Assembly: GCA_950097015.1 (NCBI GenBank)
Contig: CATNEN010000025.1
Span: 8,792,501 to 8,856,500, forward strand
Origin: Macrostomum hystrix
Lineage: Eukaryota > Platyhelminthes > Macrostomidae
Reading direction: 5' to 3'
DNA length: 64,000 nt
Under the pieces are notes generated by a model. The model saw nothing but the letters and a program-made list of their open reading frames with translations. It was not told the DNA's origin and did not search any database. Position numbers and translations under genes: made by a program. Shown here piece after piece: positions 44,441 through 57,706 of this stretch. How positions within the stretch are numbered: the first letter of the stretch is position 1; each line of letters begins with the position of its first letter.

Positions 44441-46000
44441 CTACTTGGAGGGGGACCCAGCCAGAAGGCGGTCCTCCTCCTCCGGGTCGATGTCGGTAGC
44501 CATGGGCTCCTCCGTGCCCAGGCCCCGAGCCGGAGACGGGAACTCGACGGCGTCAGCCGCCCAGTCCCCGCCCCCGGCCCCGAGCCCAGGCCCAGAGTCG
44601 CCCTCAACTGGAGCCGACACCGCTCCCTGGGCCGTGGGAGGGGCGCTCGAAGGGCCCTGCTCGATGGAGCTGGGCACCTCTGAGGCCTCCCCCGTAGCCC
44701 TTGGTTGCGGCGCCTGCCCCGGTGGGCCACCGCGCATCTCAGCGCGCAGCTGGGCCATCTTGGCGGTTCGCACCACCTCGGAGGCCCGCTGGAGAAGGCC
44801 CCGGCGCTTTGTGACACGCGCGGGGCGACGCTCAGAGCTGCCAGCGATGGCACGCTCTGGCCTTTTTTGGCGGGACGACTGGGCCCTGCCCCCAGTCCCA
44901 GCCTTGGGGTCCGAGGACCCTTCATTGGCCGGTACGGTGGTGGGCCCGGTCTGACCTCGGGTTTTATCCGCCTCGAAGGCGAAGATTTTGGTCTTCCACA
45001 GACCAATGCAAATGTTGGCGCCATCTGGGTAGCGGCGTGTCCATTGCTCGGACAGGCCCAGAATGGCGGTGAAACCGGTGCCGTCGGGGCGCAGGATCGT
45101 GCGGTGCACGATCAGGCCCGCTGTCGGCAGCTCCCGGTTCATCGCGATGAGGCCCCTGCGGAGGTCCTCAGCGCTGGTGACGACACTTTTCGCCGGGACG
45201 AAGATACGGTGTCGCTTGGTCTTTGGTGGCTCGTTCTCCCGTAGGAACTCGAGGCCAGCCGCCCAGCTCTGCGTGGGCAGCAACTCGAGGAGCCGCCGCC
45301 CCGATTCCGCATCGCCGGGCCAGACGACGAAGCACGATTCCCTGGTAGCGCTTGCGCCGACCGCCAGGGGCTCGCCCTTCAGTTGAAGTTGCCACAACAT
45401 AGCATCTATGTTGCGGCAAATGTCGCTGAGCTGTTCGCTGCTCAGCCTTTTCCCGTCTCTGCCGGTGATGATGACGGCAGGTTGCCTACGTGCGATGGCG
45501 GCGTAGGTAGCTTGTGGTCCCGGGCCCTGTCCGGTGGCGTCCCCACCCTCGGGATCTGCGTCGGCGGTGGGCACAGGGCCCTCCGCCTCCGCTTCTCCTT
45601 CGGGCCGGGCAGCCGTCCGGATGGGCGCCGGGCCCTCCTTGGCCCGCGACCCTGGCCTCGGGGCGTCGTGGGCTCCGCCCCGTGCAGGAGCCTGGGCAGG
45701 AGGCACAAGGCCCCCCGCCCCAGCCCCCGCCCTAGGCAGAGCCCCTTCGGCCCCTCTGGCCTGGGCCTGGTCCTTGGTCAATGGAGCCGACGTGCCGTGG
45801 GCCAGCATGCGCCTACGGCGTTTTGCCGCTCCAGAGGTGGTGGAGCGCTTAGCGCCCCGGTCATCGCGCGAGTTGGGCAGCGCGGCATTTGTGGCGGTCG
45901 CGGGGCCAGCTAGCCCGGGCGCCGCAGCGTGTATGGCCTCAGGCACCATGGTGTCCTCGGCCGGAGCAGTTGAAGGGCTAGAAGCCATTGAAAGCTGCAA
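44441..46000 (-). CDS. LINE ORF1 protein, C' copy
   Basis: Same 519-residue protein as at 19697-21256; no difference was noticed. Separated from ORF2 by 12 bp as in copy C. Confidence 0.75.
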   Translation of the reverse strand: MQLSMASSPSTAPAEDTMVPEAIHAAAPGLAGPATATNAALPNSRDDRGAKRSTTSGAAKRRRRMLAHGTSAPLTKDQAQARGAEGALPRAGAGAGGLVPPAQAPARGGAHDAPRPGSRAKEGPAPIRTAARPEGEAEAEGPVPTADADPEGGDATGQGPGPQATYAAIARRQPAVIITGRDGKRLSSEQLSDICRNIDAMLWQLQLKGEPLAVGASATRESCFVVWPGDAESGRRLLELLPTQSWAAGLEFLRENEPPKTKRHRIFVPAKSVVTSAEDLRRGLIAMNRELPTAGLIVHRTILRPDGTGFTAILGLSEQWTRRYPDGANICIGLWKTKIFAFEADKTRGQTGPTTVPANEGSSDPKAGTGGRAQSSRQKRPERAIAGSSERRPARVTKRRGLLQRASEVVRTAKMAQLRAEMRGGPPGQAPQPRATGEASEVPSSIEQGPSSAPPTAQGAVSAPVEGDSGPGLGAGGGDWAADAVEFPSPARGLGTEEPMATDIDPEEEDRLLAGSPSK

Positions 46001-46761
46001 TGAAGAGAGGGGCTTCCTGTAGACACAGGCAGGAATAACCCGCTCAGCCGCGATCCCAAAACTGAGCGGGGGCAGCCAAAAAAGACAAGTTACAACCCGG
46101 GGTGGGATGCCAGGACCACCGGGAGGAACCGTAAGAGACCAGACTACTCCCTGGCCAAGCGTCCATCAGCACGGTCAACACTGGGACATTGGAGGGTGCC
46201 ATTGAGCCGGCGCCGAGGCCTGCGGGCTGGCCGCAAACCCTGTTAAGGTCAAAGGGTGACACCTGTCCCTCAGGGCCGTAGCCAGAGGTACCTGATCACG
46301 CACAGGTGCACGAAAATTGCGGACAAGCCACATACCCTGTTAAGGTCAAAGGGTGACACCTTTCCCTCCAGCCGGGGCTAGAGGTACCCAGTTTGGCCGG
46401 AGGCCCTGGATGGGTCATCCAGCGCTGTTGCCCATTCTGTCCGGCTGCCCTAGGGTCAGCCTTGAACACTCGCGGGACGTGTACCCATGGGTCAGCTGAC
46501 GGGACAGCGTTGGAGGGATTCCTGCCCACCCACCCACCTGTCTAATTAACCTGGCTGCCCACATAACTGTCTAATTAACCTGGCTGCCCACATAACTGTC
46601 TAATTAACCTGATTTATCTATCTAATCAACTTAGCTACCCACCCACTTACCTATCTACTTGCATACCTACCTGCCTGCTTACCTACCTACCTACCTACCT
46701 ACCTACCTGCCTACCTACCTACCTACCTACCTACCTACCTACCTACCCACCTACCCATCAG

Positions 46762-47139
46762 GTGATTCTGGCCGGCGACCCGATGCAGCTCGGCCCAGTG
46801 GTCCAATCAACCTGGGCACTGAAGTTCGGCCTAGGCGAGTCCCTGCTCCACCGCCTCATAGAGACCTCGCCGGCCTACGCCCGACGTCCCGGTCGCTATC
46901 CGGACGACGGCTACGATCCCCTGCTGGTGACGAAACTGCTGGAGAACTACCGCAGCCATCCCGCACTGCTCACAGTCTACTCCGACCTGTTCTACCATTC
47001 CGAATTGATTCCGCGAGTGGATCCCGCGGCCGGCAATCGGTTCCTGACCTGGCCCAGCCTGCCGAATCCCCAAGTGCCGCTGCTATTTCACGGCGTCATC
47101 GGCGAGGACCGGCTCGAAGGAGCAGGCCCAGTCAAATAG
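46762..47139 (+). pseudogene. MOV10-family helicase exon, C' copy
   Basis: Same acceptor, same 125-codon open frame and same stop supplied by repeat-2 as at 22018-22395. Contains the G-D-P-M-Q-L-G-P and N-Y-R-S-H-P blocks. Preservation of the frame in both copies says little because the copies are recent. Confidence 0.8.
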
Positions 47140-47296
47140 GGAATTCGTTTTAACAACAAACCTATACCCTTACCTAAACCATAATTAACACTAAACCGAA
47201 ACCGAAACCGAAACCTAACCCTAATGTTGTGACTGATTGTGTGAGTACACTTGCCCTGCGAGCAAACCTAGCGTGAGTGACCTTATACACAAAAAT
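47128..47296. repeat. Repeat-2 with telomere-like core, copy iii
   Basis: Duplicate of 22384-22552, overlapping the end of the helicase exon. Confidence 0.7.
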
Positions 47297-47299
47297 CGG

Positions 47300-47778
47300 G
47301 ACTTCTAAAGCGATAGAAACGCTGTGGCTAAGAGTGTCGGCTTGACTGTGGACAATGTCGAAGGCACTTTCTGAAGTCTGTTTGGTGGGCGCTTTTACTC
47401 ATAATTTTTTATTGGCTAACAATTAATTAACAATTAATTAACAATTAATTAACAATTAATAAATTAAGCGTTGCTTAATTTAGTTTTGCTTATAAAAACA
47501 AAAATGTTTTTACGATCGCTTATTGCCGGTTTGCGAAGGAAGGAAAACCGAAATTGTCATTTTTTCGTTTTTAGTTGAAATCTAAAATAATCGGTAATAC
47601 ATGCTGAAGAAGCAGAAGTGCCCCATTGTCAGTCGACCTTTCGAACCCCCGCGCGTGCGCGTATCTAGCTTGTAATTGCGATCCCCGCGAGCCAGTTCCT
47701 GTATTCCCATGTTTTACTTCTCTGTTTAGTAGTAATTGGTGATGGAGCTAATGATATATTGATAAAGGTTCCCCAATT
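47300..47778 (+). repeat. Dispersed repeat-1, copy v
   Basis: Duplicate of copy ii, including the four AATTAATTAAC units. Confidence 0.8.
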
Positions 47779-48489
47779 AAGTTCATCACTTAAAAGACAG
47801 TCTACGTCTACGCTCAACGACTCAAATCCAGCGTCAGCTACTGGCTCCTCGGTCACGGCGTGTGCCACTCGAGATGAATGGAAAGTGTCCGATTCATCGA
47901 CGAGCTTGTCCCACAGCTTTACAGCGACAATGTTTGTTAGTAGTAACCCATCTGTTGCCCTTCCTGTCGCCAAGGCTATTTCGCTCAGTACTGACGGTCA
48001 ACGAGAACTTCTAGTCCGCGTCTTGTTGGACACGGCTAGCAATAGGTCATACATCAGGAAGGATGTGTGTGAACTCTGAAACATCGAGTCCGCCACAACT
48101 GAATCATTGACGGTGTCGACCTTTACAGGTATCAATACCACAATTGCATCAGGTAGCGTCTCAGTCTCAATTCGAAAAATCGATTCACACTAAGTTCTGA
48201 AATTGCGTGCTAATTTTGTCAAAGAGATCTGCGAGCCTCAGCGCTCAGTCTTAGTGAACGAATTCCCTCACCTGAACGGCTTGGACTTAGCGGATCCGTA
48301 CGACCCTCGTGATGCAAGCACCGATCTCAATCCTAATTGGCGCTGATCACTACTACGATATTGTCGGTGGTAATGTCGTTCGTGGGTGTGAGGGACCGGC
48401 GGCTGCGTCGTCCAATCTGGGATTCGTTCTCTGTGGACCAGTGAAACTTAAAGAGAAAATGTCTAGTCGCTCTAGTAGATTAAAAATTC
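47779..48489 (+). pseudogene. BEL/Pao protease relic, C' copy
   Basis: Duplicate of 23035-23745 with the same stops and the same D-T-A-S at the active-site position. A C-to-A change near 48516 lies just downstream. Confidence 0.7.
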
Positions 48490-48583
48490 ATTCGCTTATC
48501 CACTCTCTTATCCGAGTTCAACTGGTATTCGTATTAATTCATTTCGCCTTTGGTGTTGGTATATTTTTCACATAATCTCCATT

Positions 48584-49340
48584 ATCTCACATTAATCTCT
48601 GCATTAATATCTGCATTAATTGCATTCTCTGCATTAATTGCATTCTTTGCATTAATCTCTGCATTAATTGCATTCTCTGCATTAATCTCTGCATTAATCT
48701 CTGCATTAATCTCTGCATTAATCTCTGCATTAATTGCATTCTTTGCATTAATCTCTGCATTAATTGCATTCTCTGCATTAATCTCTGCATTAATCTCTGC
48801 ATTAATCTCTGCATTAATCTCTGCATTAATATCTGCATTAATTGCATCCTTTGCATTAATCTCTGCATTAATCTCTGCATTAATTGCATTCTCTGCATTA
48901 ATATCTGCATTAATCTCTGCATTAATCTCTGCATTAATTGCATTCTCTGCATTAATCTCTGCATTAATCTCTGCATTAATTGCATTCTCTGCATTAATCT
49001 CTGCATTAATCTCTGCATTAATTGCATTCTCTGCATTAATCTCTGCATTAATCTCTGCATTAATCTCTGCATTAATCTCTGCATTAATTGCATTCTCTGC
49101 ATTAATATCTGCATTAATTGCATTCTCTGCATTAATATCTGCATTAATTGCATTCTCTGCATTAATCTCTGCATTAATCTCTGCATTAATCTCTGCATTA
49201 ATCTCTGCATTAATCTCTGCATTAATCTCTGCATTAATTGCATTCTCTGCATTAATCTCTGCATTAATTGCATTCTCTGCATTAATCTCTGCATTAATTG
49301 CATTCTCTGCATTAATCTCTGCATTAATTGCACTCTTTGC
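48584..49340. repeat. AT-rich satellite, short allele, about 0.75 kb
   Basis: Same 12- and 18-bp modules as at 23840. The left 450 bp or so matches the long array in module order; most of the right part, including the long regular 30-bp alternation, is absent. The end differs (TTTGCAAAAAATAAAAATAAA versus GCATTAAAAATAAAAAC). Confidence 0.95.
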
Positions 49341-49522
49341 AAAAAATAAAAATAAAAACTACAATTAATATCTTCAAACTGTCATCCATGTTTTTGAGCT
49401 ACATCTCTTTTTTATAAATGCTTCTGAAGTTAAATTGCATTTAGCGACTCGTAATTATCCCAATTAACTTTCCCAACCCCTGTCATGCCTTCTAAATGAT
49501 TTCATAAAAAATGGCTTCGATT

Positions 49523-51045
49523 TTTGGGGGAGTGTCGTGAAATCACGAGTTATTATTAACCAATCCTGTTCACTGTACACCCTTGTGGTAATCTCCTTTT
49601 CTAACCCCGGTTATTTGCCAGCTCAGCTCCACTCTTTGATCTCTATTATTGATTTTCCCCCGTGTCCCTTTACACTCTGACCCCTCCAGTCTAGCGTCTG
49701 CACCCATCATGTCTCTCCCTCTGCGCTCGTTATCGTGTGTACACCCTAGGGTTTTCATACCCTCATTTGTCTCTCCTCGCTGTAGACCCCATCTGTCGCT
49801 TGTCCTTAAATTAAATCGGTCACGGAACTCAGATCCAAGATTTATTGTGGAAACGTTAAACGTTCTTCACTGGAATTCTTCTTCAGGAATTCTTCGCTGG
49901 AAGAGTCCGTGGTAGTTAAAAGCGGAAATTTTTTTCCTAATGTAGTGTCAGCTTGTTTGCCCTTCTATCTCCCCGTGTTATTATTCAGTACTTATTTTTA
50001 GACACGTGTTTTTTGCTAAAAGTCACCCACGCCAAGCCGGGCGGACCAGCCGGGGGAACGGACGCCCACCACCCCGCGAGCGCTACCCCTGGGCTACAGT
50101 CCCGGCCAATCAGCGAGCGACCCGGCCTCACTACCTGTCTACCCTCGGCAAGAAGCTACCCCGGGGCTCAGAACGGCGGTTGCAAGTCTACTGTGATTTG
50201 TCGCCTTGGCTACAGCCAGGCATCCACCTCGCCGATCGACCTAATTTGGGGTTAAAATGACTCTATAAAAGGAAGCGTGTTTTTGCAGTGACTTTTATCG
50301 TTCTCCGCAATTCGCCTCACACTGTGAGAAGCACGTGCAAACCAGTCCACTTTGTTTTGTCTCTCCCCGCCCGACCACGCTCCGCTTGTTCAGTTAGGTA
50401 GCTTTCGGCGCTACGCGTCTTGAGAGTGCGCCGCTGACAAGGGTGGTCTAGATAGGCGCTTGTTGTCGAAGTCAGTACGTGCTCTCTTCGGAGACTCCGC
50501 CGTCACACAGAAGGAGTGCCAACCGATAGGATCTGTCGGGGCAGCGCTGAAAGCAGAGACAACCGGAGCCTCTCGGGAAGAGTAGGGCGCTGATTAGGCC
50601 AGTTTAAGTAAAATTGTTATATCCAAATTGTTAGACTAAACTTGCTTTTCACTGTGAGCGCGCTATAATTTATTTCCGTGTGAACATCCTTATTCTGTCA
50701 ATGGAACTTTTAAATCAAGTAAACGAGATTAAAATCAATTCCTGCTCTTATCTGGAATCTTAGCGAGTCACAACAGATTAAATCACTCACAATCAATTTA
50801 TTCGAGTCTTCGCGTTCATACTGTGTTATTCTTTTTCATTGGGAGTTTCGCCGGGCCGGAGGAACACGCGGGTCCCATCGCTTATCTATTCCGCTTCGCT
50901 CGCTACCGCAGTCTCTATAAACGCTATATAATTCCAGATTCCCTGCTGCTATTGAAACCATTGGTAGGACACCGACCCCGGTGAATAGTCGCTAGCTTTA
51001 AATTCCTCACGCTCCAGCTAGGACATTCATTTTATTACACTAACG
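49523..51045 (+). mobile_element. Putative LTR after polypurine tract, C' copy
   Basis: Duplicate of 26011-27533: the tract ends at 49532, the TGTCGTG start is at 49533 and the TATA box is at 50263-50270. Confidence 0.45.
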
Positions 51046-53092
51046 AATTTTAAATGAATAGAGATGATAAACTTAGGGATTTGACTAAATCAATGAAGTA
51101 TGTAACAAGAAGAAAAATCTAAAGCCTGCGGACTGGTCGCTGACTAGCTATTGTAATTTGTAACAGAGTATGATGAGCTGACATTAATAATTGTATTCAG
51201 AAATGGACTACAAGTCAAAAAACTAAAAAAATACCCAGCGGGAAAGCCTACCTCGAATCTAGCTGAATGTAACTCTAGTTTTTAGGATAGGTTTGAATTT
51301 TCTTTTTAGTGCACCAAAGATGCTTTTTGCATCAAAATCATGCACCAAAAAAATCGTCCAGTTTCAGAAAAATCGGCCAAACAAAAGTTTAACTTAAAAT
51401 AGCAAGAATAAGTCTAGTTATATATTCTAGCTATATAGTGTCTGTCGTTTTTCGAGAAAAAAAAATTTTGTTTTAAAATATTTTCATAGCACAGAATAAC
51501 AAAACTTTACAATTATATATTTGTTCTTACGCGAAACAAAGTCTGGGTTGTAAAATAGCAATCTCTTAATTAAGTATGATAATAAAAAAGAAAAAAGTGA
51601 AACGTCTTACCATTGGTACAGTTCATTTTTTAACTTTTCTTGTGTTCTCGCGCGCCGACTAACTAGCAAGCCTACATTTTATACTATAGATTTGACTGGT
51701 TCCTACGTCTCGCTTTTTTTGGTGGAAATTACCAAGGTACGGAAATGTTAAAACCTCTATCAGAACGTTTACAACTCTTATGTGTTTCTTTCTCATTTTG
51801 AACTTTTTATTATTACTTATTTCGATACAGCAATTATGTACAATATAATGTTGTAGGTATTGCTAATGTAGCTATTTAGCTGGTCAATCAAAGCACTTTG
51901 CTGAGTTTTTTTAATCAAAATATACATTTCAACTTGCTAAGGTTTGCTAAGGTAATAGACAAATCAACGAAAATATACAAATCAGTTCCTTTAAAAGTAT
52001 TTCGAGTTAGTGGCGTGACATTTTTTTAAAGAAATGTTTATTTAAATTGAACTATTTTAAGAAAATATATTATAAATTGTATTAGGAATTTAAGGGATAC
52101 GTTGCTGTCTTAAAAAACTATCCTAATTGCATGCAATGCAGAAGATGTTGAACTATTTAGATCCCCATTTTACCTTACAATATGTGATTGTTGTTTTTTA
52201 CATCTTGTGATATGATTTTGTTAGTATGCTAAAAAGTTTTTTTTAACTCTTTTTAGTTTTCTACTTGGCAATTTTAAACAGCCCGTGCTGTTTTACACCT
52301 TCTTGTAAAATCTTGATATCTTATGAAACTTTGCTGAAATTCAAAAGCTGAAGGAGCAAGCTATTGAAAATGTAATTCTTATCTATCATTGTTTTTTATT
52401 CACCGACTGGAATTACCTGGGTGGGACATCGGTTTTGGACCATATTAGAAGTGGAGGTGTCTATTTTATGCACCTGTTGTTTCTGCGGTTGAGTCTTATG
52501 AAAGGCAATATTTACTCGATTCTTAAATACCTTGTATGATTGTGGCTGTTTTAGTCTTTTGCAGCTGCTTTAAGAATACTTTATTATTGCTTTTGTATGA
52601 CAGTTCTTCGTGAGTCACGTTAATCATCTATCTATTTTTCTAACATAGGTATTGTACTTGATTTTTTATTAACCTCATTTAACCTCATGGCGTCTTGTAT
52701 CCAGCTATGTGCAATTTTCTAAGTAATTTTTGTGTATTCTAGTCATATTTATCTAAGTCACTTTGATAAATGTGGGACTGTTTTATGTGGGACTTCATTT
52801 TATCTATTCAAAAAACATCTGAAAAATGTCCTTTTGCACAAACATCTTTGCAATCATTTGTATTGATGTTCATTTTTATCTGCTTATTTGTGAAAGTATA
52901 GTATATAAAGTATAGTTAATATGAGTACCAATACTGTTGCGTTTTATTGAGTGGATTTGCTTGTTGTTATTAAAAAAATCGAAGTAGGCTTACTAGGAGC
53001 AATACAAGATGTACTTTTATGAGGCACAAACTTTTGCATCCTAACATCATAAATCTAATTCTTTAACTCTGTTTCAGAACTGAAAGCTTAAC
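51046..53092. other. No gene seen; upstream region of surface-protein gene copy 3
   Basis: Duplicate of 27534-29580. Differences from it are mainly single-base changes in A, T or G runs. Confidence 0.5.
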
Positions 53093-55643
53093 ATGACTAC
53101 AAAACTGAGCTCATTAATCGTTATTTCTCTGCTGCTGATCGGTAAGTTAAGTGGCTTGTTCGTTGAGGTTACATAATGATATTGATTATTAATTATATTC
53201 GCTGATTACACTTGCCCGTTGGGGCTACATGTGCAACACAGCACAGCCGTAGCTATTGCGCGGCTCATCTGAAGGCAGCATGCAGCTGTTCAGTCCATGG
53301 ACCGGGGGCCACACCTACCCTCAATTACCAGCTAGTACCCGTTTTACAGCTGGGTGAACTGAAGCAATGCTGAGTGAGTTGTCCTGCTAGTGGACACGAA
53401 TTGTGCCAGCGAAGGCCGAATCGAACCCCCGACCGTCAAGTCGATTAGTTTGAGAAAACCACTAGACTACAAACCTGATTTCATATAATTTTATTAAAAA
53501 TCTGTACTATTAATTATTTATTAAACATTGTCAGATACTGCCAGGTCTGCGGTTTGGCACTGCATACACAACGTACGCCACGAAGACTTCGTCAAAATCG
53601 GAGACATCAACGCGATTAGGGTGAGTAGTATGTTGCAAACGGCCTTTATCGACCAGAAGATAAGAAATCCTTAGATTAAAGGATACTTATGTACTGAGTA
53701 CGTAAGCGATGCCTTAAGAATAGCCAAGTAGGCGAGTTTTATAAGCACCCAGTTGTGTCAGATTTGCAGCCAATAACAATAGACTGCGCTTCCAAAGGCT
53801 GTGTGCCTGTACGTGGACTGAGGAGGCCGCGACTCCCCACAAAAGTTTTTATCCGAGCTAATGCTGGCACTAGTTATATAGATGGCTGAATGTGAAGAAA
53901 ATGCTATTTAAACGACTTGCTCAACCCCCAAGACACATTTAGCTTCTATTCGTGCGGTTCTATCCAGTCAGCTGCAAGGAGCCAGGATAAAATAAAGCTG
54001 CGTCTGCTGTTTCAGGTGATAACGTATGTCCGAGGCGATCCGGGCTATAGGAAGAACCTGGAGTGCAGGTATCTTCTGAGAGTGATCAACTATGACCAGC
54101 CCAGACAGATGTACATTGACGTGCCCGTGGTGGACTTTGACAACAATACTGACCCGTTTTGCAACAAAACCGACGTGTTCAGCTTCTGGCATAAGTACAA
54201 CGAGAGTGAGTGGCTTGGCTTAAGACAAAAGTTTCCTCTAAGTTTCCTCTCAACCCTCGACAATTCAACACTCCTATCAAGGAGAAATCGTTTATAGTAA
54301 TTCAACTAAAACTCCGAGTCACAGTAATTTCGTCGGCTTTCGATGCAAATTAAAACTCTAACGTGGAAGTACAAGCAGGCAATGTGTGACTTTTTATTAA
54401 GGAAAATGTGGTGCTTTCGTTTTGGCTTTACGAGTGTAATTTTATTACTCTATAAATATTGCGAACATCTCTGTTTAATTTTTATTGAGTATTCACAACA
54501 GCTGCTATCAGCCGACTGCACACATTTCAGCTGCTTGGCGGCGGGAGTCCTGGTGCAGTGAATCGTCCGTGTCACGCAGTTTCCAATTCTTGCCGTTTAG
54601 ACGGCAAATAATCAACTTGTGGGACTCGTGAGTAGCACTGCAGCTTCTTACTGAGCTCTCTTATGAGAATGCGAGTTGAGACCCTGCTGCTTCACTACCC
54701 ACTTCACTCTGCAGGTCGTACTACCTGACTGCGGAATTCCAGTCTGACAATGAGCAAGTCCGCTCCGATGCCAAGGGATTGCAGATGAATGTGCAGGTGC
54801 TGGGCAGAAATTGCCACAGGAACATGCTGTATCTCGATAACTACTGCTACCTGGTCACTCCTGAGAATGTGTCGCCAGCTCAATCCAATCAGGTTGGAAA
54901 ACTCTTACTCGGCAACTTTTTCACTGTCCGAAACGCCTCTTCTGGCCGGGATATCTTAGACTTTCTGCGCAGATTCTCTGAGAGAAGTACGCATTTCTTT
55001 TTCGAATTTCTGATGAGGATATTTTTGCTCAATTGTGCTCAATCTTGTCACCTCTTTGCGCTTCCCTCAGACAAAGCCAGGAAAGACGAGTATCCTTACG
55101 AGTCGCCACTGGCCCTGACTAATCTCAGACTGTGGACCGGCTACTTTGTGAACGAATACTCCTTCAGCGAGGAGGACCCGGTCATGTTTTACTCAGATCC
55201 GATAGACGACTGCATTGTCAAGCAAGTGAAAGTGTGAGTGCTGCTTCTCTATCCTGATTCTAGTCTAAAGGATATTGTAAATATCATATGGTTTAGAATG
55301 TCAATCATTCGATTTCAGGACTCGTGAGATTTTGACCGGCTGTAATAAAAACCCAGCGCCTGTAGCCCTTAATTGGCTTAGCAACGGCAGCGTGCATTTT
55401 TCCTGTGTGCCAGGCAACGATTCGATGCCAGCTCTGATCCAGTTCAGCCAGATTCCTAAAACCAAGGGCGACCTGCACCCGCAGCTGTTCCGCACCTGCG
55501 ACATCGCGCCGCCAACAACGACTACGACTCCGGAACCAACGACAACTACAGCGCCGCCACCAATCAGAGCAGTGCCGTCAGCGGCAATACTATCATTATT
55601 ATTGATTTTGTTGTTGCCCTTGTTATCATCGTGGCTATTGTGA
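53093..55643 (+). CDS. Secreted surface protein with GPI-like tail, copy 3 (intact)
   Basis: Exons are 53093-53141, 53535-53620, 54016-54209, 54715-54986, 55071-55233 and 55319-55643. They total 1089 nt, or 362 residues, and all phases join. The exon 3 donor was chosen at GTGGCT (54210), because the stronger-looking GTGAGT at 54206 gives an early stop. Residues 1-16 are a signal peptide core (MTTKLSSLIVISLLLI). The ectodomain of about 300 residues has several Cys and N-glycosylation sites (for example N-N-T and N-K-T in exon 3). One Pro/Thr unit and a Leu-rich C-terminus with small residues before it follow, suggesting GPI anchoring at the cell surface. Family not recognised. The shifted frame with a TM-like end closes at 55706-55708. 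Confidence 0.75.
53201..53480 (-). mobile_element. SINE (Nin/DC-like), degraded, in intron 1 of copy 3
   Basis: Duplicate of the insertion at 29690-29965 in the same intron position, with one extra A in the body (CCTCAATTACC). Confidence 0.7.
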
Positions 55644-55711
55644 TCGGTGTCGTTGTCTACTTTTGTCGTCAAAGAGGACAGCAGCCGCCATCAACTAATG
55701 GGGACTAGCCG

Positions 55712-56260
55712 CCACTGCAGGGTAATCAGAAGGTGAAAAAAGCCAGAAGCCGCTACTGGGGACGAACACTCGGGATTTCAAAAGCGATAGAAACGCTGTG
55801 GCTAAGAGTGTCGGCTTGACTGTGGACAATGTCGAAGGCACTTTCTGAAGTCTGTTTGGTGGGCGCTTTTACTCATAATTTTGCATTGGCTAACAGCGTT
55901 GCTTAATTTAATTTTGTTTTTAAAGACAGAAATGTTTTTACGATCGCTTATTCACGGTCTGCGAAGGAAGAAAAACCGGAATTGTCATTTTTCTGTTTTC
56001 ATTTGAAATCGAAAATAATCTGTAATGCATGCTGAAGAAGCAGAATTCATGCTCATCACCGAATCACTTTTTTAATTTTTCCTAGAAAGAAGCTGCATTC
56101 ATGCACTTTTGTGTGGTCGCATGTGAAGCCTTGTATAAACACAAGTAAACTTGATGTGCCGCACCACATTGCTATTTGATTTAGCTGGCTACCTGCCTCC
56201 CTACCTGCCCCATTGTCAGTCGACCTTTCGAACCCCCGCGCGTGCGCGTTTCTCAGTCCC
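55712..56260 (+). repeat. Dispersed repeat-1, copy vi, interrupted
   Basis: Duplicate of copy iii with the same 165-bp interruption; left border of D'. Confidence 0.7.
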
Positions 56261-56461
56261 CAAACGAGGCCTGAGAATTAGTTCTCAGTCCTGCTTAATT
56301 TTTATTTTACAAATTCGAATTAACACAACGTACTCAACAGAAAGTTCAAATAGCAGCGCCTATAGCGTCAACTTATATAGTGGTCGTAAATCACTCAAAT
56401 ATATGATTTCAACGGCGTTGGTGTTACCATTTATCTTGAGCTTAATTTTCTTGGCCAGATT

Positions 56462-57152
56462 AGCATCTCTTTGCATTGGGGAGGGGTTAACACAGCTGGG
56501 ATAGGAGGAGAGGCCGGCCTATCTCTGTGCATTGGGGAGGGGTTAACACAGCTGGGATAGGAGGAGAGGCCGGCCTATCTCTGTGCATTGGGGAGGGGTT
56601 AACACAGCTGGGATAGGAGGAGAGGCCGGCCTATCTCTTTGCATTGGGGAGGGGTTAACACAGCTGGGATAGGAGGAGAGGCCGGCCTATCTCTTTGCAT
56701 TGGGGAGGGGTTAACACAGCTGGGATAGGAGGAGAGGCCGGCCTATCTCTTTGCATTGGGGAGGGGTTAACACAGCTGGGATAGGAGGAGAGGCCGGCCT
56801 ATCTCTTTGCATTGGGGAGGGGTTAACACAGCTGGGATAGGAGGAGAGGCCGGCCTATCTCTTTACATTGGGGAGGGGTTAACACAGCTGGGATAGGAGG
56901 AGAGGCCGGCCTATCTCTTTGCATTGGGGAGGGGTTAACACAGCTGGGATAGGAGGAGAGGCCGGCCTATCTCTTTGCATTGGGGAGGGGTTAACGCAGC
57001 TGGGATAGGAGGAGAGGCCGGCCTATCTCTTTGCATTGGGGAGGGGTTAACACAGCTGGGATAGGAGAGGCCGGCCTATCTCTTTACATTGGGGAGGGGT
57101 TAACACAGCTGGGATAGGAGGAGAGGCCGGCCTATCTCTTTGCACTGGGTAC
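56462..57152. repeat. 56-bp minisatellite, D' copy
   Basis: Same unit and unit count as at 32950 (about 12), including the TGTGCATTG first units and the 5-bp deletion near the end. Differences are in G-run lengths. Confidence 0.95.
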
Positions 57153-57706
57153 AGCTAGAGGAGGAAGAAGATAGGAGGAGAGGCTGGCCAATGTCTTTGT
57201 CCACTTGAGAGCACCCCACTCCGCGTCGAGTTCGCCGCACAGCTACTGAAAAGGACGTTATCTATAAAAACAAGATAGCTAATAAAATCTGTAGATAGCA
57301 ACTAAAATATTGTAAAAAACCTTTTAAAATAAGCGCATTAAAGTGAAATGAAAAAAGTTGTTTATAAACACAGCTCAAGTAACTTTATGCTTATGCTGGA
57401 GCGGCGGATGAGCTTTGATCTATGGCTTGTTTTGGAAACTAACGGGCCAGTTGGGTGCAAGGTTTACTTGTTTACAACCATCGGCATGATACTTTTTTAT
57501 CTATTATGGTGTTGCGGGATGGAGAAAACAAAATATGGTAATAAACGATATATTATATTACAACCACTGAAAATATGGGTATGTAAAGCGGGACGGAAAA
57601 TCGAGGTCGGTGATTGTTCGACTTTCGTGCTCACACGGTCACCTCACTTATAATCTGAGCAATCGTCTCTCAACGATTTGATACAAGACATTATTATATA
57701 GTCAAC

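Larger units (their letters stand above)
40507..46611 (-). mobile_element. I/R1-type LINE, C' copy, with 89-bp target duplication
   Basis: Body 40596-46522 with the same 89-bp flanks (40507-40595 and 46523-46611) and the same minisatellite context as the copy at 15764, so it arose by segmental duplication, not by a second insertion. ORF1 is intact and ORF2 has one inserted G. Confidence 0.9.
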